This document shows positions 1 to 8,879 of a stretch of 64,000 nt of DNA, piece after piece. The position numbers and the translations under genes are program-made. Under the pieces are notes generated by a model. It saw only the letters and a list, made by a program, of their open reading frames with translations, was not told the origin of the DNA and searched no databases. Origin of the DNA: Symbiodinium natans (Eukaryota > Sar > Dinophyceae > Suessiales > Symbiodiniaceae); contig CAJNDS010000746.1 of assembly GCA_905221605.1 (NCBI GenBank), positions 555,961 through 619,960 of the forward strand, given 5' to 3'. Each line of letters opens with the position of its first letter. The stretch's first letter is position 1.

Positions 1-1126
1 CCTAAAGAACACTCGAAGCCACTGTTTAGGGTTCAGGGTTTAGGGTTCAGGGTTTAGGGCTTAGGGTTTAGGGTTTAGGGTTTAGGGTTTAGGGTTTAGG
101 GTTTAGGGTTTAGGGTTTAGGGTTTAGGGTTTAGGGTTTAGGGTTTAGGGTTTAGGGTTTAGGGGCCAAAGAGGTTTAGAGCTTCGGATTCAGGAAATAA
201 GGGGTTTTATTCTTTGGTGGGCTCGGGCCCTAACACCCTAAACCCTAAACCCTAAATCCTAAACCCCAAACCCTAAATCCTTAGTTACAAGAAGAATTCC
301 GGGTCTTTTGGACTTGCTATGAAGAAGCTAAATGGCGGGTTCTCTAAGTCAGGGTCCTTTTTGGGTACCCTCAATCATAGGGGCCGCCTTAAAATAAGGA
401 CCCCAAACGGCCCATTTTCTGAGTCGCGCCCCGGCCGTAAGAGCACAAAACTTCTGCTACCTACGAATCCTTTGGTCCACCAAGACCCCTAAACTCGACA
501 CTTGTCTTGCGCCTAGGTGGTGCTCAAACAGATTCGGGACCTAAAGGCTTGTTTCCCCTTTCTCTGGGCACTCGAAATAGAAGGGGAGTAGGGTTGAACC
601 CATTAACCCCAACTCCTTCAAACACTCAGCCCTTATCTTGGCTGACTTCTGAACCCCTCCTAAAATCTAACTTCTCGGCTCCTTCTTGTAGTTCCTACAA
701 AACCCAAAAAAGTTTTGAAGCCCACCCAGAAGAAAGGTCAGTTGTGAGGTCCTTAAGGGAGGTGGGGCTCGGAACCCCCTAAACCCTAAACCCTAAACCC
801 TAAACCCTAAACCCTAAACCCTAAACCCGTAGGGAGCCTTAAAAAGTCGTGGGGAGTGTTGGGGTTGCACCCCCGCTTGAACCTCCCTCCCTCAAGAACC
901 CTATCAGCCCCCCCAAACACCAAACCCTAAACCCCAAACCCGAAACCCTAAACCCTAAACCCTAAACCCTACACCCTAAACCCTAAACCCTAAACCCTAA
1001 ACGCATTCAGGGCTTTCACTTGGCTGCGGCCGTGGGGCTGTGAACACCATCACCTGATGCATCCTTGGCGTCTTCATGGTCCGGAATACTTTCCCCCAAG
1101 GGTCCATGAACCGAATTTACATATAC

Positions 1127-1199
<73 letters not shown>

Positions 1200-3079
1200 T
1201 AGCGTTTAGGGTTTGGGGCTAGGGTTTAGGGACTAGGGGTTTAGGGGTTTAGGGTTTAGGGTTCAGGGTTCAGGGTTTAGGGTTACCCAAATTGAAACTA
1301 AGGGTTCCTCATCATCTGGTTTAAGGCATATTCCTTAACTTACGGGTATTGGAGTCTCTGGGAATGCTTTCTAGACTAGCCCCAGGTTTGGGGTTTAGGG
1401 TTTGGGGTTTGGGGTTTGGGATTTAGGGTTTAGAGTTTAGGGTCTGGGGCTGAGGGACCGCAGGAAGATCGAAACCTTGTGAGGGCCGGGGAACCTAACT
1501 AGGCTGCCCAGTAACCTAGGCTTAAAAAGGGTGCCCTTTTTTGCTTAAAGGGGTTTATAAGGGAACCTAAACCCCCCAAAAAGGGAATAAGGGTACTACT
1601 GGGTATCCTAGCTAACTAGAATAACTCTACTTGTGCTTTCGACTGTCGGGTGAGGTGCCCAGGGCGTTTCTTGCGAGGAGTGCTCCGCCCAACAACCAAA
1701 TTCCCAACCCAAACCCTAAACCATCAAGGAGACAAAGAGTGCCGCCAGATTTTCTAGAAATAGGCCCGAAACCCTAAACCACTTGCTGGTTCTTTGTAGG
1801 GAATGAGGGAATGAGGTACGCTATATCCCCCTATAGAATAATTACCCTTTAACGAATCCTCAGAGTACTTAGTAGCCCAGCAACCATAATAAGGGCACCC
1901 TTTTTTGGGCTGGTTACTTGATAAGGGGGGCTTGAAACAAAAAAGGGAAAAGGGCACCACTGGGCTACCCAGGGCACCTAATGCCCCGATTCCTTACTAG
2001 GAACGAGCGGGGCCATCATGGAGATAACCGCCAGCCTGTATTCTGCCGGGTGTTGTAGCGTAGAGGGGCCACAGAAACATGAGCCATCAACCCTAAACCC
2101 TGAACCCTGAACCCTAAACCCTAAATCCTAGACCCCCTAAACCCTAAACCCCAATCATTGCGATAGCTGGGGCTCCAGTTGGTTCAGGATACCCTAAACC
2201 TTACACCCTAAACACTAAACCCAAAATCCAAATCATTGCGATAGCTGGGGCTCCAATTGGTGAGGGTGATGTGCTCAGACTGCTTCCCAGGGCAGACGTG
2301 GACGATGCCTCGACAAGGATTTAGGGTTTATAGGGTTTGGGGCTTTTAGGGTCTAAGGTTTAGGGTTTAGGAACCCTAAACGTTGTAGAGCTTAGGGTTT
2401 TTCGGGGTTGGGGTATCCTGAACCCGAAACCCCAATCCCTCAGCCGCAGGTCAAACTTTGAGTGGGGGGGGGGGGGGGGGGTAGTAGTTCGGGTGTGGGT
2501 CGTAAAGGATCTCATACTGCAGCTTGCATGGAAGCGCGTCTCGCTTGGGGCTTCGGGTTTAAGGTGCGGATGTTTCCGCACACGTGAGACTCCCACCCTA
2601 AACCCTAAGCCTTAAGGCCTCAGTTAACTCTGACCCGTAAACCCTAAACCCTAAGCCCTGAGCCTGAAGCCCTCAACCCTAAACCCTAAACCCCAACCCC
2701 AAAAAATGGCACACGGCCACGGCGGTGCCTTTGGGGGAGATCATGAAGTACTCGCTGCCACGGTCCTCCGAATGAAGAAAGCGCATTTTCAGAAACATCC
2801 TAGGGTTGGTAGGGCTGTTTAGGGTTTAGGGCGGTTAGGGTTTAGGGTGTAGGGTTTGGGATTTAGGGCTTCGGGTTTCCCCTCTACTTCCGGGGATCTC
2901 AGTATGGTGTTAGGACTTCCCGCAACCTAGCTATTGGGGTCCTGGGAAGCGTAGGGTTTCGTCCGGGGGATTTACTAAAGGTCTCGGATCCCACGCAGAT
3001 CTTCCAAACCCCTTCATGGGTTTAGGGCTTAGGGCTCAGGGTTTAGGGCTTAGGATTTAGGGTAAGAATACACCCGAAT
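1..3079. repeat. Telomere-like repeat block with short unique islands
   Basis: Arrays of TTTAGGG lie at about 28-163, 1203-1286, 1386-1446, 2817-2880 and 3017-3062. The reverse orientation CCCTAAA lies at about 233-282, 776-828, 920-1002, 2087-2155 and 2638-2700. Variants such as GGGTTCA and GGGTTTG are mixed in. Between arrays are 100-500 bp of unique sequence, an AT-rich (TA)n/(TATG)n tract at about 1120-1200 and a run of about 18 G at 2463-2480. Both orientations occur and unique DNA continues on each side, so this is interstitial rather than a chromosome end. I see no convincing gene here; open frames near 507-782 and 1754-1960 have no ATG start or protein-like features I trust. Confidence 0.85.
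1500..1610. mobile_element. Palindromic MITE, family 2 (TAGGCTGCCCAGTA ends)
   Basis: A 111-bp element bounded by inverted ends: TAGGCTGCCCAGTA on the left and TACTGGGTATCCTA on the right. The interior reads CTTAAAAAGGGTGCCC then a run of T, GGGGTTTATAAGGG and CCCCCCAAAAAGGG. Near-identical copies lie at 27144-27255, 39917-40027 and 59083-59192, and decayed relatives at about 1870-1970, 23680-23760 and 31370-31470. TA at both outer edges is compatible with a TA target duplication, as in Tc1/mariner-like MITEs. No coding capacity. Confidence 0.65.
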
Positions 3080-3343
3080 TCAAGGATCATGTTTATGTAT
3101 TGGGTTCGGCAACTTCACTCCCTCCACCCCTTCCGGCGGATTCACTGGCTGCCCATTCAGAAGCGAAGTCAAGGACCTCGGAAACGTCCTCTCGACGGCC
3201 TCTGCCCAGTCGCTCTCCGAAAAAGCTTGAGGGGCGGCAGTTTCTGCCGGCCGGCAAATGTCGGGGTGGAGCACAGCTTCGCGCGTTGATGCAGACGACC
3301 TCGGCCCTGGATGTAACGCCTCGCCGACACGCACTCCACGCAC
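3080..3343 (-). pseudogene. LINE-like retrotransposon fragment (VGEALHPGP motif)
   Basis: The minus-strand frame from 3343 begins with a GTG-type codon and reads GVRVGEALHPGP, then a Ser/Ala/Pro/Glu-rich stretch ending at a stop near 3080. From memory, VGEAxHPGP precedes the endonuclease region of many non-LTR retrotransposon ORFs in dinoflagellate genomes. No endonuclease or RT motif follows, so only about 88 residues survive: a 5' fragment or a dead copy. A 42-bp module shared with 4993-5034 sits just upstream of it at 3345-3386. It could be chance similarity of a host exon. Confidence 0.4.
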
Positions 3344-3344
3344 G

Positions 3345-3386
3345 CATCGGCCACCCGCCCAATGGAGGAGCTTGATAAGCAGACTG
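3345..3386 (-). repeat. 42-bp dispersed module, copy 1
   Basis: On the minus strand this reads AGTCTGCTTATCAAGCTCC then TCC(A/G)TT(G/A)GGCGGGTGGCCGATG. It is shared, with two substitutions, with 4993-5034 in the same orientation. Sequences diverge immediately outside. The piece AAGCTCCTCCATTGGG loosely resembles a tRNA A box, so a tRNA-derived SINE head or a conserved retroelement 5' end are both possible. Confidence 0.5.
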
Positions 3387-3439
3387 TGGCTTTATTGTTT
3401 TGTTGTGTGTTTTGTTTTTGTTGTTTGTTGTTTATGTAA

Positions 3440-3617
<178 letters not shown>

Positions 3618-3630
3618 CGGCCTGCACACA

Positions 3631-3960
3631 CACTCGGCCTGCACACATGGTTAGCGACACCACCAAAACCCCGAAACAAATTAAAATCTGAACAAACACT
3701 TAAAGCATAGTTGTTTGCAGCCAGCCCCTTGTGCAGCTTTGGCCCCTTTTAGAAATGGCTAAAATTTGAGATCAAATTGCGCTGCAAGTCAAATTTTGAG
3801 TGAAATTCTAACTTGCCCTTGAGAGACTTTAAACTTGTATTCAAGAGGTTTGAACACTTTCTGAAGTTTTCAATGCAAATTTGTTCCCCTGCTCCCCCCA
3901 AGCCTCGCAAAGATTAGCTAACGCAAGTCCATTGCTCTAGGCAATGCGTACAGTACCTGA
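3631..3960. other. Unique non-repetitive segment, no gene seen
   Basis: About 330 bp of AT-richer DNA without telomere-like arrays. I see no open frame with protein-like composition, no tRNA fold and no clear repeat. Confidence 0.5.
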
Positions 3961-4113
3961 TCACCTGAGCCAACGTGTAAGCCACACGTGAAGGGTTACG
4001 TCTGAGACACCCAAGACAGCAACGTCCAAAGCCTCATTCATGGACTCGACGTGCCCAATAATGTCCTCGCCGGCGCGATCGGTGACGCCAACGAAGACCT
4101 GAAAGCACGCCAT
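3961..4113 (-). CDS. Small candidate exon, unknown protein (50 codons)
   Basis: An ATG at 4113 opens a minus-strand frame to a TGA at 3961-3963. The peptide starts MACFQVFVGVTDRAGEDIIG and continues through HVESMNEALDVAVLGVSDV to a Trp/Leu/Arg-rich end. Its balance of hydrophobic and acidic residues looks like genuine coding sequence. It may be one exon of a longer minus-strand gene whose upstream part includes 4130-4321. I do not recognise the family. Confidence 0.45.
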   Translation of the reverse strand: MACFQVFVGVTDRAGEDIIGHVESMNEALDVAVLGVSDVTLHVWLTRWLR

Positions 4114-4129
4114 ATCTTCCGGAATTCAG

Positions 4130-4321
4130 TCAAACATCAAACAAGGTTGCAGTAGCCCTAACTGAGACCGTGGCAACGTGGTCATAAACGTGAAGGCGGC
4201 AGCGGCCCCATTTCACTCCCTGCCTTGGCGGAAAGAACCTACTTGGCGGAAAGAACCTACTTGAAAAAACGACGCATTCACTCTCGTTTATATCCAAAAG
4301 CCGCAGATCCGCGACAAACAT
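4130..4321 (-). CDS. Hypothetical short ORF with duplicated FFPPSR-type motif
   Basis: A 63-codon minus-strand frame starts at an ATG (4321), beginning MFVADLRLLDINESECVVF. An 18-bp direct duplication in the DNA (cttggcggaaagaaccta, about 4222-4260) gives a repeated RFFPP in the protein. It lies directly upstream of the 3961-4113 exon on the same strand. It could be a first exon, a 5' UTR or non-coding. Confidence 0.25.
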   Translation of the reverse strand: MFVADLRLLDINESECVVFSSRFFPPSRFFPPRQGVKWGRCRLHVYDHVATVSVRATATLFDV

Positions 4322-4992
4322 GCGTAGGTCAGTATTGATATGATGGAATCACAAGTACAATCAGCAAGGCTGTACCTTGCAAATCATTCGCCATGAACAT
4401 TTCCGTACCCCCCTAGTTCTGCCTCAACAGCAGGAAATTCGACATGTTTCCAGGAAAAGCGTAGCAGAAATTTATGAACGTCTGGTTCCTTCATCGAGCC
4501 GCTTGGCTCAAACAGAAAGTCTTGCAACTGCTTGTGCTACGGGGTGCCCCCCCTTTTGTTTTCTGAAGCTTTGCGCGCGCTTGTGCAGCTGTGTGTTTGC
4601 AATGTGCGTGCGCAGAATCTCGGAGAGCATCGAAGCATACCTGAGCTGGTTTTAGCTGGCTCAAGCTCCGTGAAGTTTACCAGGTGAGGCTCATGTTCAG
4701 TCACGGTTGGGAGGAATTCATTACACGCAGCAGTACGCAAGCCTTGTAGCAATTGGCTGCAATGGCTGATAAAGAGCTACTAGACCCTACTGGACATCCA
4801 ATCGGTGCTTGCCCGGGCAGCCAAGGAAGATTCATTCTGCAAGACAAGAAAACCAAATTACGAATGAGTCGTTGCGACAACTACCAGGAAATAGGCTTAG
4901 TGATCGAGCACACGGGGTTGAACCCTGGTATTGATGAGCTTCGGGAGCAAGTCGGCATCCTCTTCTACCGAGCCCGCCCCAGGGGAAAACCC
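4322..4992. other. Unique segment with ambiguous open frames
   Basis: About 670 bp with overlapping open frames on both strands. A plus-strand frame at about 4753-5022 (MAAMADKELLDPTGHP start) and a minus-strand frame at about 4537-4752 are the most protein-like, but neither shows a recognisable domain. I do not call a gene here. Confidence 0.3.
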
Positions 4993-5034
4993 ATCGGCCA
5001 CCCGCCTAACGGAGGAGCTTGATAAGCAGACTAA
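4993..5034 (-). repeat. 42-bp dispersed module, copy 2
   Basis: Second copy of the module at 3345-3386, same orientation, two substitutions. Here it lies at the 3' end of the candidate secreted-protein gene (5040-5884, minus), so its translation would add a Ser-rich tail to that protein. Downstream on the minus strand, GGTTCAACCCC near 4916-4926 fits the tRNA B-box pattern GWTCRANNC, which is why a tRNA-derived SINE is considered. Confidence 0.45.
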
Positions 5035-5039
5035 GGAGA

Positions 5040-5884
5040 CGGTGCACCTGACCATCGGGTCGTACGGCACCGCTCGCGTCAGCGCCGACTCGGGTTGGCT
5101 CGCTGCGGGCTCGGCCGGCATGTCCCTGTTCGACTCCTTCATGGCAGTCATGAGCTCTCGAAAATCCACTGCCGCAGCCATTGGGTAGTCGACCAAGTTC
5201 GGTACCTGTAGAATCTGCTCCCATGAAAAGCTTTGCTGTCTCAACAACTTTAAAACCTGCTGGCTGATCTGGCTTTCCAATTCCCTGACCACGCTTTGAT
5301 TGGGCTGCACCTTCAACTCCTCCTCGAAGTATTGGATGAAAGAATTGGCCAAAGGTGCGGCTGCAGGCAGGATGCTTTCCGCCTCGGCCTCTGTTAACTC
5401 GGTGGGCGTACGCGCCGTCCTGCCCTCTCTCCGCTGGGAGCGCAACGCTGCCCATGCGCGCGAGCACAAGACGATGTCGAGGTGTTCCTTCCTGGAGCCA
5501 ACTCACATTGTCGCACTTCTGCAAGATGCGATGAAACAAAGCATGCAGTCGCTTCTCTGCCAATTCAGCGACCTCCGGCCTGACCTTGCCGAGGGCTACA
5601 TCGGGGATTAGGTCGTAGACAACTCGGAGCGCTACCGCTGAATCGGCGAGCAACTCCTGCGGTCGAACTCGTGCGACTGCAGTCGATGTGACCTCCGACG
5701 CCGTGGCCTTGAGAGAGGGGAAAGCGGAGGCGGAAGGAGCATCAGCGCGCGCCGATCCCGTCGACCCAGGCTGGGCAGGACGTCGGGCGAGCTCTCCGAC
5801 GGAGCGCCGTTGCCCTGCCACGGCGTCTGCGCACAAACAGTGCAAAGTGGCCAGCCACCATGCGAGGCCACAGCACACCCTCAT
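5040..5884 (-). CDS. Candidate secreted or organelle-targeted protein, two exons
   Basis: Exon 1 runs from an ATG at 5884 to 5507 (126 codons, ending ILQKCDN). It begins MRVCCGLAWWLATLHCLC, a typical hydrophobic signal peptide ending near ADAVAG. The next bases on the minus strand are GTGAGTTGG, a consensus donor. An AG at 5390-5389 after TTAACAG restores an open frame at 5388 in phase 0 (AEAESILPAAAPLANSFIQ). This gives a 118-nt intron. Exon 2 continues through a Gln/Leu-rich helical stretch (SQISQQVLKLLRQQSFSWEQ) to about 5040, where it enters the 42-bp module. Without the intron both frames break. The body looks alpha-helical with no domain I recognise. A secreted, surface or plastid-targeted role is inferred only from the signal peptide. 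The 3' end is uncertain. Confidence 0.5.
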
Positions 5885-6089
5885 GGCTCCTACTCCTCAC
5901 GCTTGCGGCCCTTGGTGTAGGTGTTTGTTCTCTTTGCGCGCGAAAAATAGCCACCTGAACGCCGAAAGCACCGAGCCCGCTGGGGAAAAAGTGCCTGACA
6001 GTGTACTTCTTCAAGACTAACAAACGCAACCATACCGTCAGCTCGGTTTGCCACGCGAGAAACGAGAAATGATCCTGCAGAGTCGAGAA

Positions 6090-6440
6090 AGAAAAGCCCC
6101 GGCCTCGACGAGTGCGGCCGCGCCGCCCCGTGGTCTTGCCAGGCGAGGAAATGAGAAATGAACGATAAAATCCAGGAAGGAACGCTTGCCGTGCGAGGAA
6201 ACGAATATTGAGGAAGGAAAGCCTCGGCCTCGACGGGCGCGGCCGCCCCCCCCCCCCCCCGGCCTTGCCAGGCAAGAAGAGTTAAGAAAACGTCGAGGAA
6301 GGAAACGACAAAATCAAAAGGAAACCTCGGCCTCGACGGGTGCGGCCATGCCGCCCCCCCGGCCTTGCCAGGCGGGAAAACTTAACAAATGAAACGAAAA
6401 AAAAGAAAGGAAAGCCTCGGCCTCGACTTGGGTCTGACGA
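6090..6440 (+). repeat. GC-rich minisatellite, about 3.5 units of about 115 bp
   Basis: A unit containing GGCCTCGACGGGTGCGGCC, a C-rich run, GGCCTTGCCAGGCGAG and an A/G-rich tail recurs at about 6099, 6226, 6328 and 6416. Poly-C length varies from 4 to 18 between units. An inverted partial copy (CGCCTGGCAGGGCC then poly-G) lies at about 6659-6690. The open frames across it are repeat artefacts. Confidence 0.75.
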
Positions 6441-7200
6441 GCACCTTGCACGCACATGTCATCGGCTGGTGATGCGCTTGGAAAGCGAAATAGCAGATAT
6501 GCCAGAGTGTATTTTATCCGCGTCTTTTTGATGATTTCAAGGGTAGCAGAGCCATATCTTTTAATCTATCATCATGCTCGCCCGAAACGCAGGCGCGAGG
6601 AGGGCAGTGGTCGAGTCTTTCCCCTGTTGGTCCTGCATCATCATCTCCCGATTTTCTCGCCTGGCAGGGCCGGGGGGGGGGGGCACGGCGACACCTGGAT
6701 CTTCTGCGCAAGGAACCCTGGGGTATAGCCTCTTCTGCTTTGTGTAGCGCGTGCTCCTCATCCCTTCCAGAATGCTCAACGCGTGACTCTCAAGTAAGGG
6801 GTTTGGGGGCAACCCTGAAGCCTCACGGGATTCTACCTTGGACCAACAAAAGGGCCATACTAGGACTCGATATATTACGGGAACCTCTTAGGTGGTACAA
6901 GACATATACCCTAAACCCTAAGCCCGACTTGGGGCTTGGGCCTACCCTAAAGGAGCGAGGACTTTTTTGTCATTTTTTCTGTGTTTTTTGTGTGTTTTTT
7001 TGTTTTTCCTTGCTTTTTCCTTGTTTTTCTTATGGTTTTCTGAACATGCCCTCTGGTTCTGCCTGTCCTCCTCCTCTGGTTGGAATTCTTTTCTGTGTAT
7101 TTTCCTGTTTTTGTTTGGTGAATTTTGCTGGTTTTCAGCTTCCGCAGGCTCCTCAGCGGTACCGCATGTCCGGAACCTGACCACATCTAATAACCCTTGG
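6441..7200. other. Mixed unique sequence and T-rich tract
   Basis: About 760 bp with no clear gene. 6960-7130 is dominated by T-runs with G interruptions, giving Phe/Leu/Cys-rich plus-strand frames that look compositional rather than coding. A short telomere-like stretch lies near 6908-6930. Confidence 0.4.
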
Positions 7201-7214
7201 GGTAGCAACCCCCC

Positions 7215-7570
7215 CCCAAAAAAAATGCAAACATGGTGCTCGCATGATGGGTTTGAACGGGATTCTCATTGTCTTGAAGCAAGCTTGCGCGCCTTCAAAA
7301 AGCCGGGGGGGTTTGGGGCCCCCCACTCCCCCCCCGATTTGCAAAGCGATGTTCGCAAAATGAGTTTTGGGAGCGATTCGTTGAACCAAAAGCACGCTTG
7401 CACACCGGGAATTCCCCCCCCCCCCCCCCCCCCCCATTTGCAGACACAATCTCGCAAGATGAGTTTTGCAAGGGATTCGTATGAACCAGAAGCACGCTTG
7501 GGCGGCTTCTAAAAAAAGCGGGGGGGTTGGGGGGGAGCGCAGCCCCCCCCATTTGCAAACACAATAGTTT
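7215..7570 (+). repeat. Minisatellite with poly-C/poly-G tracts, about 3 units
   Basis: A unit of roughly 110-120 bp is repeated about three times: CATTTGCAAACACAAT, CGCAAAATGAGTTTTG, GGGATTCGTTTGAACCA, GAAGCACGCTTG, then a G- or C-run. Runs of 7-25 C or G punctuate the units (for example about 7417-7435). Repeat slippage and G-quadruplex formation are likely. Confidence 0.7.
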
Positions 7571-7839
7571 TCAAATGGGATTTGTTTGATCTAACAGCTA
7601 GGCAAAAACAACACCGGACCCCGGCTAGAGCCGTAATCCCTTACCTCAAACACTCAAACCCTAAACCCTAATTACAAACCTAAATCCTTCGGGTTTACTA
7701 CTGCCCGGCCGCTGTGCCGAGGGGCGTTTGTTGTATCCTCACAGGTTCCACATACGGGTTTTGGGGGTCTAAGGTTTATGGTTTAAGGCGTAGGGTCTTT
7801 AGGGTCAACCAAGAACGTGCGAAGCGAGCGGAACCCCAA

Positions 7840-8456
7840 ACTCCTTCCATCCTTCCTTTCTTCCTTCCTTCCTTTCTTTTTTTGTTTTATGTATTTCGTT
7901 CGTGTTTTTTCTGTATTTATTGCTTTCTTGCTCTCTTTATTTCTATCTCTCGTTCTTTCTTTCTTTATTCCTGTCTTTCTTCCTCACTTCCTTCCTTTAT
8001 TTCTATATTTATTTTTTATTATTTCTGTCTTGCTGTATTTCTGTTTTTCCTTTATTCCTCTCTTCCTTCCTTTGTTTTTTCTTTCTTGCTTTCTTGCTGT
8101 GGTTGTTTCTCTCTTTCTTTCTTTGTGTTTTTCTTTATTCCTACATTCCTGTCTTTCCTTTTTGCTTTCTCTCTTTCTTTATTTGTTGTCTTTCTTTCTT
8201 TCTTTCTTTCTAGTCCTGCCTTTCTTTCTTTCTTGATTTTTCTGTCTTTCTTTCTATTCCTGCCTTTCTTTCTTTCTGTATTTCTTTCTATCTTTCTTGC
8301 TATTCCTGCCTGTGTTTCTTTCTTTCTTGCTGTGTTTCTTTCTATTCCTGCCTTTCTTTCTTTCTTTCCTTAGTTGTTCTTCCTCTTGCTTCCTTCCTTT
8401 CTGTCTTTCTTTGTTTATTTCTTTCTTTCTTCCTGTCTTCCTGCCTTCCTTCTTTT
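7840..8456 (+). repeat. Pyrimidine (TTTC/TTCC)n strand-asymmetric tract
   Basis: More than 600 bp in which the plus strand is overwhelmingly T and C in TTTC, TTCC and CTTTC units with scattered G and A. Long open frames on both strands (Phe/Leu/Ser-rich forward, Lys/Arg-rich reverse) follow from composition. Such homopyrimidine tracts can form triplex DNA and often flank repeats. No gene is supported. Confidence 0.85.
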
Positions 8457-8528
8457 CTCTGTGCCTTAAATTTGACAAAAACAAACAGGGGAGAAAAAAA
8501 ACAGAAAAAATCAAAAAACAAATGCGGT

Positions 8529-8588
8529 ACCCTACCCTAAACCCTAAACCCTAAACCCTAAACCCTAAACCCTAAACCCTAAACCCTA
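8529..8588. repeat. CCCTAAA array, insertion site of the retrotransposon
   Basis: About eight uninterrupted CCCTAAA units end with CCCTA at 8584-8588, directly abutting the 5' LTR. Telomere-like sequence resumes just after the 3' LTR (18486 onward), so the element split a single array. Confidence 0.95.
8584..8588. repeat. Target-site duplication, left (CCCTA)
   Basis: CCCTA immediately precedes the 5' LTR and is matched by CCCTA at 18486-18490 after the 3' LTR. Five bp is a usual copia TSD size. Because the target is a periodic array, the exact TSD length cannot be proven from sequence. Confidence 0.75.
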
Positions 8589-8817
8589 TGCGGAGCTGCA
8601 ATTGGTATTGTAGAAAGGAGTTGGTATTGGAAGTTCAAGGGTCAATGAACCCGATAATCGTTGGCTCAAGCCATGACCAAAGCGGTCGAAGGTTTCGTAA
8701 AAAGTGTGCCCTTGGTTTGGGGTCTTGCTGTTCGGTTGTTGGTTGTTCCAGGGGTATTAAGGGCTTCTGTTGGGGTTGACTGTTTTGTTCCCTGTCCTCC
8801 TTCGGTTGCCCCCCGTA
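8589..8817 (+). repeat. 5' LTR (229 bp)
   Basis: Begins TGCGGAGCTGCAATTGG and ends TTGCCCCCCGTA. It matches 18257-18485 end to end except for T/C (ttgg versus tcgg) near 8622 and C/G (ttcc versus ttgc) near 8750. It starts with the usual TG but ends TA rather than CA. It contains TTGGCTCAAG at 8661-8670, identical to the last ten bases of the dinoflagellate spliced leader as I remember it. Confidence 0.95.
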
Positions 8818-8829
8818 GGTTATGAGCCC
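8818..8829 (+). promoter_or_regulatory. Primer-binding site complementary to initiator tRNA-Met anticodon arm
   Basis: GGTTATGAGCCC directly follows the 5' LTR. Its complement, GGGCTCATAACC, is the anticodon stem-loop of an initiator tRNA-Met (CAU anticodon). Drosophila copia is known to prime from a tRNA-iMet 5' half cleaved in the anticodon arm, with a PBS of almost this sequence. So internal half-tRNA priming is inferred here, rather than use of a full tRNA 3' CCA end. Confidence 0.75.
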
Positions 8830-8879
8830 AAATTAGGCTTCCTGCGGAATTGGTAAAGATTTTTCGTTTGTTTAACGCC

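Noticed and set aside
28-163. Possible true chromosome end at the window start
   Set aside because: TTTAGGG and CCCTAAA arrays occur in both orientations across 60 kb with unique DNA between, so these are interstitial.
507-782. 91-codon plus-strand frame
   Set aside because: Begins at a TTG, low-complexity Pro/Ser/Leu content, ends in a telomere-like array.
4900-5035. Functional tRNA gene on the minus strand
   Set aside because: A-box and B-box-like strings are present but about 80 bp apart, and I could not fold acceptor or anticodon stems.
7714-8514. Open frames of up to 219 codons in the pyrimidine tract
   Set aside because: Phe/Leu/Ser (plus) and Lys/Arg (minus) composition follows directly from TTTC/TTCC repeats.
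8850-8879. Gag start at 8850 (TTG)
   Set aside because: The first ATG in frame at 8880 has a good Kozak context; TTG initiation is not expected in this setting.
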